Assembly: GCF_914767665.1 (NCBI RefSeq)
Contig: NC_059503.1
Coordinates: forward strand, 39,432,001-39,496,000
Direction of reading: 5' to 3'
Source: Harmonia axyridis
Lineage: Eukaryota > Arthropoda > Insecta > Coleoptera > Coccinellidae
Length of the DNA: 64,000 nucleotides
The position numbers and the translations under genes were made by a program. Shown in pieces: positions 22,838-32,265 of the stretch. The first letter of the stretch is position 1. The number at the start of each line of letters is the position of its first letter. Under the pieces are notes generated by a model. It did no database searches and was not told the origin of the DNA. It saw nothing but the letters and a program-made list of their open reading frames with translations.

Positions 22838-23798
22838 ATGAATCCTGAACACGATGAAAATATACCTACCTGCAATGGTTAGATATAATTCTTTTGTACT
22901 GTGTGTACTAATATGTTAAGAGTGAATAAATAAAGTTATAAAGTTATATATTGGAAAGTGCCGAAGCAGTATATCAAAATCTTTTGCCACCCGAATCTCG
23001 CCAAGTTTATGAACTTGCATATCAGCGATTCATGGGTTGGTGTAAAGAAAAAAAATGTGCAAAACTATGCGGAGAGTGTTCTTATGGTGTATTTCTCAAA
23101 TTTAACGAAGACCGTCAAGCCATCCACTCTTTGGTCACAGTATTCAATGTTGCGATCCACACTGGATATCAAAAATGGTGTGGATATTAGTAAATATTCA
23201 AAATTACTAGCATTATTAAAAAGGCAAAGTGATGGATAGATACCTAAAAAGTCGAGGGTTTTTACAAAGGAGAAAGTGGATCGGTTCCTGGATATGGCAC
23301 CTGATAATGTATATTTGATGATAAAGGTTGTTCTAGTATTAGGAATTGGAGGTGCTATGCGTTGTGACGAACTAGTTCATTTGAAAATTGATGACATTGA
23401 AGATATGGACTCGGTCCTGGTCGTAAAAATTTTGCAGACAAAAACAAGAAACCCCGTTTGTTTTTGTTGTTTGAAGTTATAAAATTGGAAGGAGTATACT
23501 GGACATTCGCTAAGAAGAAACCAGAACATCTGCTACACTTCTTATTGATGGTGGTGGTGACCTCACTTGTCTTAAAAGACATGGAGGTTGAAAATCGAGT
23601 ACGGTAGCAGAAGGATATATTGAAGAATCACGTATCAACAAAGAGAATACTGCCAGAAAAATATTGCAACCTGACAAAGAAGGTACAAATACCTGGTCAG
23701 ATATTTCCTCGAATGTTTCATCAACAGTTACGGAGAATATTTTGAGTTGTTCTAACATCAATGAAAAATCTTTTGAATTGTTCGAAAATTGTAAGTGA
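22838..23798 (+). pseudogene. Crypton-type tyrosine recombinase remnant
   Basis: This is a decayed tyrosine (phage integrase-fold) recombinase of the Crypton kind found in insect genomes; intact relatives cut and rejoin DNA through a tyrosine. A short start MNPEHDENIPTCN lies at 22838. The core-binding domain begins at 22951 with LPPESRQVYELAYQRFMGW, shifts frame near 23070, and continues TVKPSTLWSQYSMLRSTL and NGVDISKYSKLLALLKRQ to a nonsense codon (23237). The catalytic domain follows with VLGIGGAMRCDEL (box I Arg, codon 23360-23362). About 70-90 residues are then missing. TGHSLRR (His 23504, Arg 23513), KRHGG (His 23580; the next Trp codon is TGA) and AEGYIEES (nucleophile Tyr, codon 23616-23618) complete the active-site set. 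Stops, frameshifts and the internal gap make it inactive. Confidence 0.75.
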
Positions 23799-23972
23799 TA
23801 ATTTCAGGGGTGCTTTGAGTTTTGGCAATAATTGTTCCAATTGAACATTCAATATCACTATAAATAACAAATAAATACCTATATATAGTTGCCCAATTAG
23901 TTTGTTTTACTAAGTATGTAAGAGACCATGTTTTTCTCTTCAAATTTCAATTAGAGAGCTCAAATGCAATTA

Positions 23973-24020
23973 CTTTTAGTCCTAGGATTAAAAGCAGCGT
24001 TTTTAATCCTAGGATTAAAA
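23973..24020. repeat. palindromes with TCCTAGGA core
   Basis: Two overlapping-type palindromes follow one another: CTTTTAGTCCTAGGATTAAAAG (one mismatch; 23973-23994) and the perfect 20-base palindrome centred on CCTAGG at 24001-24020. They flank the recombinase remnant on its 3' side. Confidence 0.6.
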
Positions 24021-24239
24021 GTGTTGCTAAGCAACGAGCAAATTTTTGTACGGTAAGGGAATTGATGGCTTTTGCACCTGAAAATAGTACAAAAATGTCA
24101 ACATTTTTTGATGGTTGGAGAAAAAAGTTTATTTTGTCCGCATTTCCTATAATTTATGGAAGAAAATAAGAGATTCTCCCGGTAATTTAAAAAAAAGTTC
24201 TTTAAACATGGGTCCCAAACGCTTTGTTTTCGATACAGG

Positions 24240-24535
24240 GTGTTGATGTTGGATTTTTTTCGAATTTTTTTCTCATAGCTTTTGCAAATCACAAGATATT
24301 CAAATGAAATTTGGCATAGTTATTCCAATGGAGAGTTTACATGACGTGTTATGCCAACCTCGCAAATCTACAGGGCGGCTTATTTTTTGAAACAGTGCCC
24401 CCTTTTTTCCTCCAAAACTCTTTTTTGGTGGACCACTAATAGTTTGAAAAAATGTGAAAAGATACTGTGATCTGATACCAAACTTTTTGGTGTTTCTTGT
24501 AGTTTTGTCGTATGTGCTACCCATTTCGAGAAAAA
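24240..24535. repeat. repeat, inverted partner of 17.5-18.7 kb
   Basis: This is the better-preserved copy of the repeat described at 17510-18700, in opposite orientation and without the 18.2-18.6 kb insertion. It starts near CAGGGTGTTGATG and ends near the complement of TCTCGAAATGGG. It is non-coding; its element type is unknown. Confidence 0.5.
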
Positions 24536-24735
24536 TTTAAAAAAATTCTCGGTAAGCTGTGATGAATAAATTAATTATTAGTTGTTTAGGGTTTAGAGAC
24601 ATCATTTCAATCAATTCTACACCAAATTGAAGATGAATTCCTTGGTATTAAAATAAACTCCAGAAAACTTCTCCAAAACTGTTGATATAAAGGAAAAAAA
24701 CTATGTATTTATAGTCTAATTTCTTAACATTTTTA

Positions 24736-25500
24736 GAATTCACGCTCAGTTTATTATTATACAAAGACCGTCTTTTTCACTATCTTCCTCTTTTTGTTTC
24801 ACTTTGGCATCTTGATTTCTTTCGTAGATATATGTATGCAAATAAAAGCCTGGAATTATATAAACAGGCCAAGCTATATTAAGGATTAGGCCGGTTTATC
24901 AAGAACAGCATGTACGAATTATTATTTATTTGAAACGGAGCTCTGAATGCTCAACATTACATACAAAACTTTCCTAAAGAAGCTGTAGTTCCCTATGCTC
25001 CACTTTTTGGAAATGACTTCATTTCAATGCACGATGGTGCAAGCAGTATCATGTAGCAAATATTGTTAACCAATATTTGGATGATGTTGATATGCAACGA
25101 TTAGTATGGCCTGCATGTAGCCAGGATCTGAATCCGATTGAACATCTCTGGGATGAATTTTCAAGAAACATTCGTCGTTGTCCTATACTAACCGAATCTC
25201 TTGACGAGCTGTGTTTTGCATTGCAATCTATGCGCAATTCCTCAGAACGCATTATTCGTCTTATCAATTCCATGTCTTGTCGAATGCATGCTAAAGGTGG
25301 GCATACGAAGTATTGAAATATGTTGATTATGTTTTTTCTTGTTGAATATTAAAACATTATCAATAAATTTTTTTCTCTGAAACCATTCCAGGCTTTTATT
25401 TGAATACGTGTATCTTCAAGAAAAATCAAGATATCGATGTGAAATAAAACCTGAAAGATGGCGAAACGGATGGTTTTTGTAATAAACTGAGCGTGAGCTC
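24736..25500 (+). mobile_element. Tc1-like element with about 120-bp TIRs
   Basis: The element is bounded by TA on both sides (24734-24735 and 25501-25502). The left end GAATTCACGCTCAGTTTATTA is matched by the complement at the right end, and the similarity continues for about 120 bases to AAATAAAAGCCTGGAAT (left about 24840-24856, right about 25386-25402). Between them lies only the end of a transposase on the + strand: remains of the second Asp motif (MHDGA, about 25028), a frameshift, then VWPACSQDLNPIEHLWDEF with the catalytic Glu (about 25105-25155) and a C-terminus that ends at TGA 25314. N-terminal and central domains are gone, so it is a deletion derivative that would depend on another copy. 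Confidence 0.8.
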
Positions 25501-25502
25501 TA

Positions 25503-26365
25503 CAAATTTCCCGAACTGTTAAACAGAAAATTGACTACGAAAACAGGTTTTTTTTCTTGTATAAATAAGCTATCAACATTTCTGGAAAACTTTCCTAGTG
25601 TTTGTTTTGATACCAAAGAATTTATCTTTAATTTGGCGTAGAAACAATTGAAAACGATAAAAAAATTACGAAATTTCATAAGCACAATTTAAGGTGGCCG
25701 AGATTTTTTAGCGGTGAGTGTATTTAAGTTTACGTTCCCCAAATGGAGCGCTATAGGTATTATTTCATTGCGGTCTCTGTAATTTTTGAATTTTGAGCCG
25801 GGATACAGGAAACGATCTGTCTTCAAATTGGACTATCAGTCTGGACGATAACTTCCGAATGGATGGAAAGAACTGAAAACTTGAAACTTTCAGGGAAAAA
25901 AAAATATTACTTTGCATTGTATTTTTTCGATTTTCTCCACAGGAAAAATTAAATGCTCAAATGGTATTTGACAAGAATGGTCATGAGATTGTTTTCAAAG
26001 GTATTGTAATTTTTGGTGGACAGCTGTCAACTTTTGGCGATGATAAACTCGAAAAAACTGAGCTAAGTGGTGTCATACACTTTTTTCATCTAGAAACAAT
26101 TTAAAATTCAAAATTATTCACGAAATGAAAGACCCATCCGTTCAGAGGAATATTATTTTATTTAGGTACATGAAATGATAAATTAGGTTTTTAATAATCA
26201 GTTGTCAGGATCAAAAACCTATTCCTTGTGAAATTGAACATATTCTTATTCTGCATATTACACATTGCAGTAACCGATGACAATAATAATCTGCCAGGCT
26301 GATTAACTTAGAAATATAATAAAATATACAAAAACTTTATTTTATCCTTTATTTATAGATGTTTC
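25503..26365. other. non-coding, 3' flank of RpL27
   Basis: No gene was seen. The right part contains the RpL27 polyadenylation signals (read on the - strand, AATAAA near 26337-26356). Confidence 0.5.
26337..26356 (-). terminator. polyadenylation signals of RpL27
   Basis: Downstream of the RpL27 stop codon on the - strand, the sequence reads TATAAATAAAGGATAAAATAAAG, with two AATAAA hexamers within 20 bases, 10-30 bases after the stop codon. This implies a very short 3' untranslated region, as is usual for ribosomal protein genes. Confidence 0.65.
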
Positions 26366-26773
26366 TTAGAATCTTAATTTTTGGAAGAACCATTTGTTCT
26401 TTCCTTGTTTGTATCGTTCTTCAAACTTGACTCTAGTTTGGAATCGCACCTTCTTCCTCTTCATTGGATCTTTAAGGTCCTTAGGTGTAACTTTAAGGTC
26501 AGAGGTCAAATCAACACTGTACCTAGTTGGCATGATGTGATTGTAATTTATGACCTTGACGAAAGCCTTTATTTTGGACCTCTTGTGAATTTTTCCTTTT
26601 CCCATTCTGCTGTGTACCTTTCTGGGATATCTGTCAATACCTGCAACTAGTGCATGTCCGTATTGTTTTTCGGAAGTTCCATCATCATAGTTTTTAACGA
26701 TAACGGCTTTCCTTCCCGCGTAACGACCTCCAAGGATCAGTACGACTTTACCAGATTTCATTATTTTACCCAT
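26366..26773 (-). CDS. RpL27: ribosomal protein L27 (eL27)
   Basis: Intact 135-codon gene for large-subunit ribosomal protein eL27, a component of the cytosolic 60S subunit. The start MGKIMKSGKVVLILGGRYAG carries the KOW-type motif; then come KAVIVKNYDDGTS, HALVAGIDRYPRKV, KRSKIKAFVKV, NYNHIMPTRYSVD, and the highly conserved end KFEERYKQGKNKWFFQKLRF. The length matches animal eL27 (about 135-136). The ATG at 26771-26773 is the only one that gives the conserved N-terminus. There is no intron in the coding region. On the - strand a pyrimidine tract CTTTTTAG at 26819-26826, about 50 bases upstream, resembles a TOP transcription start. AATAAA signals lie just after the stop. No poly(A) run follows directly, so nothing indicates a processed retrocopy, but an intron in the 5' leader cannot be excluded. 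Confidence 0.95.
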   Translation of the reverse strand: MGKIMKSGKVVLILGGRYAGRKAVIVKNYDDGTSEKQYGHALVAGIDRYPRKVHSRMGKGKIHKRSKIKAFVKVINYNHIMPTRYSVDLTSDLKVTPKDLKDPMKRKKVRFQTRVKFEERYKQGKNKWFFQKLRF

Positions 26774-26812
26774 CTTGATTGTTGATTTAAACTTGTTACC
26801 ATAACCAACAAT

Positions 26813-26826
26813 CCCCGACTAAAAAG
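26813..26826 (-). promoter_or_regulatory. TOP-like start site of RpL27
   Basis: On the - strand the sequence CTTTTTAGTCGGGG lies about 50 bases before the RpL27 ATG. A C followed by a run of pyrimidines at the transcription start (terminal oligopyrimidine) is characteristic of animal ribosomal protein mRNAs and links their translation to growth signalling. Its position and strand fit; use as a start is inferred. Confidence 0.45.
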
Positions 26827-27309
26827 CTGATTGTGATAACCAATCCCAGGCTATTGATATAATCAGTGTTCCGAAGTTATAAGAGCTGTTAGCGGCTGTA
26901 TAATGGCCGATAATGATAAGATTGGGTTCTTATGATCTTCGAACACCTAATAAGTTGTTACGCTGAGGATTACTTTCTTCGCAGTGGCGTCGCTTCTCTG
27001 CAATTTGAGGTATTAAGTTCCAGTGTTCTGAAGGTTTTCTGAAAATACTTTTTTTTTTTGTGTTGAAGCAGGGGGAATCCATTCACAGACGAACCTTATC
27101 CAAAGGAACTAGTGTGAGGGTCCAGGCTCATCAAGAGCGAGAATACTCACTAAACCTAACCTGCTGTTTCTTAGGTTTCGGGCATAAAGCCTATAAACCA
27201 TTTACCTCTTGGTCGGATAAATTTCTACTTGCACACTATTGTGCTGGGTTATTCGGGAGTCCTTTTTATTCGGATTGTTTCTTCAATTTGATGTGTTTTC
27301 TTGTGTTTC

Positions 27310-27848
27310 CTATATATTGGGGTCATCGTTTCGCAATTGATCCCTGGGTCTTTTGCGGTATATTCTCATTCTTCTTGCATTTTCGGCAGGGTCGTAGTCA
27401 ATTAATCTTCTCAATTCTTCGTTGGGATGTTCTATCAATTTTTCGAATATTCTCTCCGCTTTTTTCTTCATGCAGTCAGTTATTCTGTCCCATTTTAAGT
27501 CTCTGTGGATTTGGATGTTTCTAACAAAACCAAGGGGCATCTATTGCCCATCTTAGATATTTATTTTCCGTTGATTGAATTCTCTTGATGTGGTTCTTTG
27601 CCGCGTATCCCCAAGCCACTGAGCCGTACGTGAGTGGGGGTCTGGCAACGGCTTTAATTATCCTGAGTTTGGTGTTTATGTCTTCTTCCGATGATTGGGT
27701 ATAGACGGTTCATCGCTTTGTTGGTTTTATCCACCGCATACTTAACATGTTGTTTACACGTTAGTCCCGTATCCATGATCACACCTAGGCATTTTGCTTC
27801 TTTTTGCCATTCAACTTCGTTGCCGTCAATTGATAATTTTTCCTCCAT
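27310..27848 (-). pseudogene. Jockey-like RT, C-terminal part
   Basis: Two frames give the C-terminal region of the same LINE. 27848-27654 reads EKLSIDGNEVEWQKEAKCLG and VDKTNKAMNRLYPIIGRR, after which the frame is lost (a few bases are deleted relative to the copy at 42.7-43.0 kb). 27540-27310 gives the C-terminal end, IQIHRDLKWDRITDCMKKK. The segment 27540-27860 is close to identical with 42691-43020. Confidence 0.75.
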
Positions 27849-28276
27849 TTGTAATCTTCTCTTTTGTAGTAGGATAGCTTGGCTTTTCTGTCCATTTATT
27901 TCAAATCTTCTTGTAATCTTTGGTGTATGATATTTGCTCTTCTGTGTTTGACTGCTATTCCTATGTCATCCGCATAAAGGGCAAGCAAATTTCTCGGATT
28001 CCTTGGTATATCATGGATGTATATATTATACAGGAGAGGTCCTAATACTGAGCCTTGTGGGACTCCTGCTTCTAAGTTTCTTATCGTTGATTTTTCATCT
28101 TATAATTTAATGTAGAAATTTCTATCCCTCAAGTAATTTCTGATGATTCGGCACATCTTAATTGAGTATCCTACTCTTATCATCTTATATGCTAGTCCTT
28201 CCTGCCATACTCTGTCAAATGCTCTTGTTACATCTAGTCCAGTAGCTTGTTTATTTTGAAAGCCCTGGGTGATATA

Positions 28277-29011
28277 CTATGTTAGTCGGAGAAGTTGTTG
28301 TTCAGTTGAATGTATATCTCTGAATCCGAATTGTTCTATTGGTAGAATATTAAGATTTTCGGTTTCTTCTTTGAGTCTCTTGGCAACTACTCTTTCGATT
28401 ATCTTTCCTAGGACTGGAAAAAGACTAATCGGCCTGTAGTTTTGCGGGAATTTTCTATTCTTTCCAGGTTTATTGAATACAATCACTTCGGCTGTTTTCC
28501 ATCTGTTTGAAAAATGTTCTGTTCTCATTACTGCGTTTGCAATGTTAGTTATTGCAGCTATTTCTTCTTTCGGCAAATTCTTCAGCATAGTGTTTGTGAT
28601 TTTATCTTTTCCTGGTGCTTTTCTATTTTTCAGTTTCCTGATTAATTCTTTGATTTCTGTAGGAGAGGTTGGACTCGTCATTGTCTCTTCTGGTAGTGTC
28701 TTCATTTCTTCTTCATGTTCTTCTATTATTTCTTCGAGTTCTTCATTATCGTCGTCTTCTCTATAATTAATCCAAGATTCCCTGGCAATTGTATCGGCTA
28801 AGGCATTCGCCTTGTCGTAATTTGTATACGCCATTCCATTCATAACATGGAGTGGTGGTATTACTGTGTTTTCTTGCCTAAGATGTTTTTGCATTTTCCA
28901 TGCAGAATGATCCATTGTGTTTAGTTCGCTTATTTTCTTATTCCATCTATTTCTTCTCAGCTCATTGAGTGCATTTTTCAAGATTTGACTATGCTTGTTC
29001 AGTTTTAGCAT
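28277..29011 (-). pseudogene. Jockey-like RT, N-terminal part
   Basis: This frame of 244 codons covers the LINE linker and the reverse transcriptase fingers: WKMQKHLRQENTVIPPL, an acidic stretch NEELEEIIEEHEEEM, IKELIRKLKNRKAPGKDKI, RWKTAEVIVFNKPGK, the NYRPIS motif and EQFGFRDIHSTEQQLLRL. It stops before the catalytic Asp motifs; the next piece is in another frame. Confidence 0.8.
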
Positions 29012-29410
29012 GTCTTCGTTCGTTTTGTTGATTCTATAGTTTTTCCTTAGTCTTCTGTTGATTTTTACTAACTCTTTTATTTCTCTAGCGTTCTCTCCTT
29101 CTTTGTGTCTTGGTGTTGGTTTGGTTACCCTCTTCGTGCTGTCCTCATATGCCTTCAGTATGTGTTCTTCTAAGTCTTTTACTCTATCTTCGAGTTCTTC
29201 TGGCGTGTCAATCTATGGTATTTTTGTAATCCTCAATTTCAAATTGTTACTGAATTTCTTCCAGTCCGTATAATCTCTCGTTTGAAAATACTCTACCCCC
29301 CTAACTAGAATCTATACCTATATCCCCATACTTAATGATTTATGCCTTTAGGAAGAATCAGGTATTATAAAAAAATCTGATTGGTTGAGATATTAGATGT
29401 GAGATTAGTA

Positions 29411-29715
29411 TACAGGATGTTTCATTGGTAAATGCACATACGTTAACCTAAGGTAGAGCTGCCCTAGACGAGTCCAAAAACACCTATATATGATTGGTCT
29501 AATCTTCCCCATAGCCGAGATACAGGATGGTTTATGAAATCACCAATATTTTCAATTCTTTATAACTTTTGAACCACCCAGTATATCTGATTGATATTTG
29601 GAACGAACAATTTACTCTATTAGGTCCTTCGATTAATCTTTAAATTCTTCGAAAAAATCAGGTCCGTATTAAAAAAATATTTGACTTTTCACAAGCTGAG
29701 ATTCAACACCCTGTA
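29411..29715. mobile_element. MITE, copy 1
   Basis: A 305-bp non-coding element that starts TACAGGATGTTTCATTGGT and ends with the complement of TACAGGGTGTTGAATC. It matches 31932-32233 at roughly 85-90% by eye in the same orientation. Shared landmarks are GGTAGAGCTGCCCTAGACGA, TTTGAACCACCCAGTATAT and TCCTTCGATTAATCTTT. The ends suggest a Tc1/mariner-type non-autonomous element. Confidence 0.7.
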
Positions 29716-30600
29716 TAGTGGAATATTGGAATTTCATGGCAATATTCTGAAAGAGCAGAAATATTTCAATGGGGATCAGTAGATTCAAGTCATCGGAAAT
29801 TTCTGCAAAAATTTGGTTCCATAGTGAAATTTCACTATTGAGATTAAATTGGAAAATTTTTTGTTCCACTGATTGAATACATTAATTCAGTTGCATATCC
29901 TGATATTCTGACAATTATCTTTCACTAAATGATAAAATTTTGAAAAATTACGTAGTGTCAAATAGCACAAGAGTTTATTTGAGGCTACAACAATAACTAT
30001 GACATAAAATTTTAGAACTGATGGAACTGATAGAGAAATTTTTTTTTTGAGGTATTGTGGTTTGTTCTCGATATTGAAATCGAACATAATAATGCCTCAC
30101 CTTAATATCAATGAAGACATTCTTGAAATGATGAGTCCAGAAAATAGCCTTAGGAGGATTGTTCATACTATGAACGTACGGCATGGGGCGAGAGAGAATG
30201 TCTATAGAGCAAAACGATTGTCCTTTCGAACAAGGAATGTTTTTGAATGTTTTTTTGTTCATTTATTTGTGTTTAGTCATTTATTCATTGTTGCTAACTT
30301 GTTACAACACAAGCCATGCTTTTCTGGAAAATACTTAAGAAAATTTGTCGGAATATCAAGAAATACAAAGATTCAAACAGCGAAACAAGAAATGTTTTCA
30401 ATTTAACCTCAATATACGATTTTTCTGAGAATTTAGTGAAATTCCACTGTTGAACTAAATTTTTAGCAGAAATTTTCGATGACTTGAATGACGTGCGGGA
30501 CATTAAAATCTACTGATCCCCATTGAAAAATTTCTGCTCTTTCCGAATATTTCCATGAGATTCCAATATTCCACTATACAGGGTGTTGTATCTAACCTTG
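29690..30600. repeat. foldback: arms 29690-29880 and 30394-30600
   Basis: The sequence from the end of MITE copy 1 to about 29880 is found again, complemented, at 30394-30600. Shared elements are CAATGGGGATCAGTAGATT, the GAAATTTCTGC segment, AGTGAAATTTCACT-like sequence, and CACCCTGTATAGTGGAATAT. About 510 bases separate the arms. The right arm runs on into a truncated inverted copy of the MITE end (30577-30650). Confidence 0.65.
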
Positions 30601-30650
30601 TGAAAAGTCCTATATTTTTTTAATACGCTCCTGATTTTTTCAAATGATAA
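30577..30650. repeat. truncated inverted MITE end, copy 3
   Basis: About 75 bases from TACAGGGTGTTG through CTTGTGAAAAGTCCTATATTTTTT to the CTGATTTTTTC segment correspond to the complement of the right end of MITE copies 1 and 2. The copy stops exactly where the large inverted arm begins (30653). Confidence 0.65.
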
Positions 30651-30652
30651 AT

Positions 30653-31546
30653 AATCAATCTGGCGCGTCTTTCCACCATTTCTTCAAAGGCTATGTCATC
30701 CTCAGGGAACCGGTTCAGGGAGAACTGGAGATCAAGTTTCTCAGCGAACTCTAAATTTATTTCTTGATCCGTGTAAATAAATAAATAAATAAATAAATGA
30801 CGTCTTTATTTCACAACAGAAAATAGAGAAATACATGAACCCATCACCTAGCAGACCTAACCTCGCGGACCTTGGATGGGGGGCGAACGATTTCCTTTTG
30901 TTTGTAGTTGGCATCGTGTTCGCTGCATTCTTCGTTTATTTCTTCTATAAGTGCTTGCCATTTTTGGTTTCTGTATTTTTGGATCTCTAGCCGAGTTTTA
31001 GCGAGGGGATCTCAAAATCCTTTCGAGCAAGAAAATAGTTAATAACACTGTTCTGGACTTCCGGAATCAATTTCCGTGGTGCTATAAACATGAAACCAAA
31101 TCACTCTAGAGTCACATTTTTCAGTAGAATCCATTGGTGTCCATTGGTGAGTTACTAAACTAACATACGAGAGTTTCTTCCAAAAGTTGAAACAATCGAT
31201 CAACGAATTTTCGCACTTAAAATGGACACAAACACAAAATCCCAGAGTTTATACTTAAAATTGATAGAATCAATAAAGGGATTTCCGTCCTGAATCAAAA
31301 TGAATCTGCATTGAAGAACCTAGTGAAACAGTTTCGTTGATTGGCAAAATCCGGTTAGATATTCAAAATTTTGTGTTCCTGTTGTTGAATTTTGAATTAC
31401 AAAATGAAGCCTCGAGCACAATTTTATGTTATTGGCGTGATCAATAAGTAATATTTTCGTGACCTTGAATCCGAAGGAGTTGAGATTTCAGGTTTATATG
31501 AAAAAGAATAATTTCAAGCTGATCAAATAATATCTAAGTATCACAG
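30653..31546. repeat. large inverted repeat, left arm
   Basis: This 0.9-kb arm is the reverse complement, at roughly 85-90% by eye, of 32266-33137. Its outer quarter (30653-30770) carries, on the - strand, the LINE coding sequence LEFAEKLDLKFSLNRS seen in the right arm. It differs by an insertion of about 90 bases at 30773-30862, which starts with an AAAT microsatellite, and by a small deletion near 30900. The inner part (31015-31546) is non-coding. Confidence 0.8.
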
Positions 31547-31931
31547 AAAATTCAAGAAGAATATTGGATAATAAATTCCAAATTTTTTTCCGATCTAGTA
31601 GAATATTCATTCCGAATTTCTTGTTAATAAAAATATTAAGCATTCAAGTATCGATAAATTGATAATGAGAGCACTAAAGAGAACTCAGTAACTTATGTGC
31701 ATCCTCAGGAGATCAGATTATCAGACAAGATTAGAAGAACTAAACATAGAACTTGTGTTCTCTTTGAATAAAATTGAAACCCAAGTGATTGGAAAGAACG
31801 ATTAAGAATAAAAACCATAGTGATTCCAAAATCTTTTTTTTTTTTGTAAGGTAGTTGTGTTTTATCAATTTAGACGTTGAAAACACAGTGATATAAACGG
31901 GGCAGTCATATGAACTCTCAAGTTTCACTTC
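31547..31931. other. spacer between inverted arms
   Basis: AT-rich sequence without coding similarity lies between the left arm and MITE copy 2. Together with the MITE it forms the 0.7-kb loop of the foldback. Confidence 0.45.
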
Positions 31932-32233
31932 TACAGGGTGTTTCATTGGTAAATATACATAGGTTAACCTGAGGTAGAGCTGCCCTAGACGAGTACAAAA
32001 AACCTATATATGATAGGTCTAATCTTCTCCTTAGCCGAGATACAGGATGTTTTATGAAATTACCAATATATTCAAATCCTTATAACTTTTGAACCACCCA
32101 GTATATTTGATCGATATTTGGAAAGAACAATTTACTATATTGGGTCCTTCGATTAATCTTTGAACTCTTCGAAAAAATCGAGTGCGTATAAAAAATAAAG
32201 GACTTTTCACAAGCTTAGATTCAACACCCTGTA
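31932..32233. mobile_element. MITE, copy 2
   Basis: Same element as 29411-29715, in the same orientation, beginning TACAGGGTGTTTCATTGGT and ending with the complement of TACAGGGTGTTGAATC. It sits at the inner edge of the right arm of the large inverted repeat, inside the loop. Confidence 0.7.
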
Positions 32234-32265
32234 TAGTGAAATATTGGAATTTCATGGAAATATAT

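Larger units (their letters stand above)
27050..29282 (-). mobile_element. Jockey-like LINE, 5'-truncated, with TSD
   Basis: A 5'-truncated Jockey-superfamily LINE inserted about 225 bases upstream of the RpL27 start-site candidate. It is flanked by the 10-base duplication TGAAAATACT (27040-27049 and 29283-29292). Its 3' end is a short A run (T run 27050-27059). From the 5' side on the - strand: the endonuclease-RT linker, RT fingers (RKAPGKDKITNTMLKNLP, QNYRPISLFPVLGKIIERVV, FGFRDIHSTEQQLL; 29011-28277), a further palm region in broken frames with the ASVLGPLLYNIYI-type block at 28010-28070, KCLGVIMDTGL (27848-27654), and the C-terminal domain VRNIQIHRDLKWDRI (27540-27310), then 3' UTR. Frameshifts make it inactive. 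Confidence 0.85.

Noticed and set aside
23770..23808. 17-nt intron gtaagtgataatttcag in the recombinase remnant
   Set aside because: It has donor and acceptor motifs but is far too short to be spliced; more likely chance in a decayed gene.
26381..26650. 89-codon + strand frame
   Set aside because: Antisense shadow of the RpL27 gene.
27060..27524. 154-codon + strand frame
   Set aside because: Antisense to the C-terminal coding region and 3' UTR of the Jockey-like LINE; the protein has no recognisable domain.
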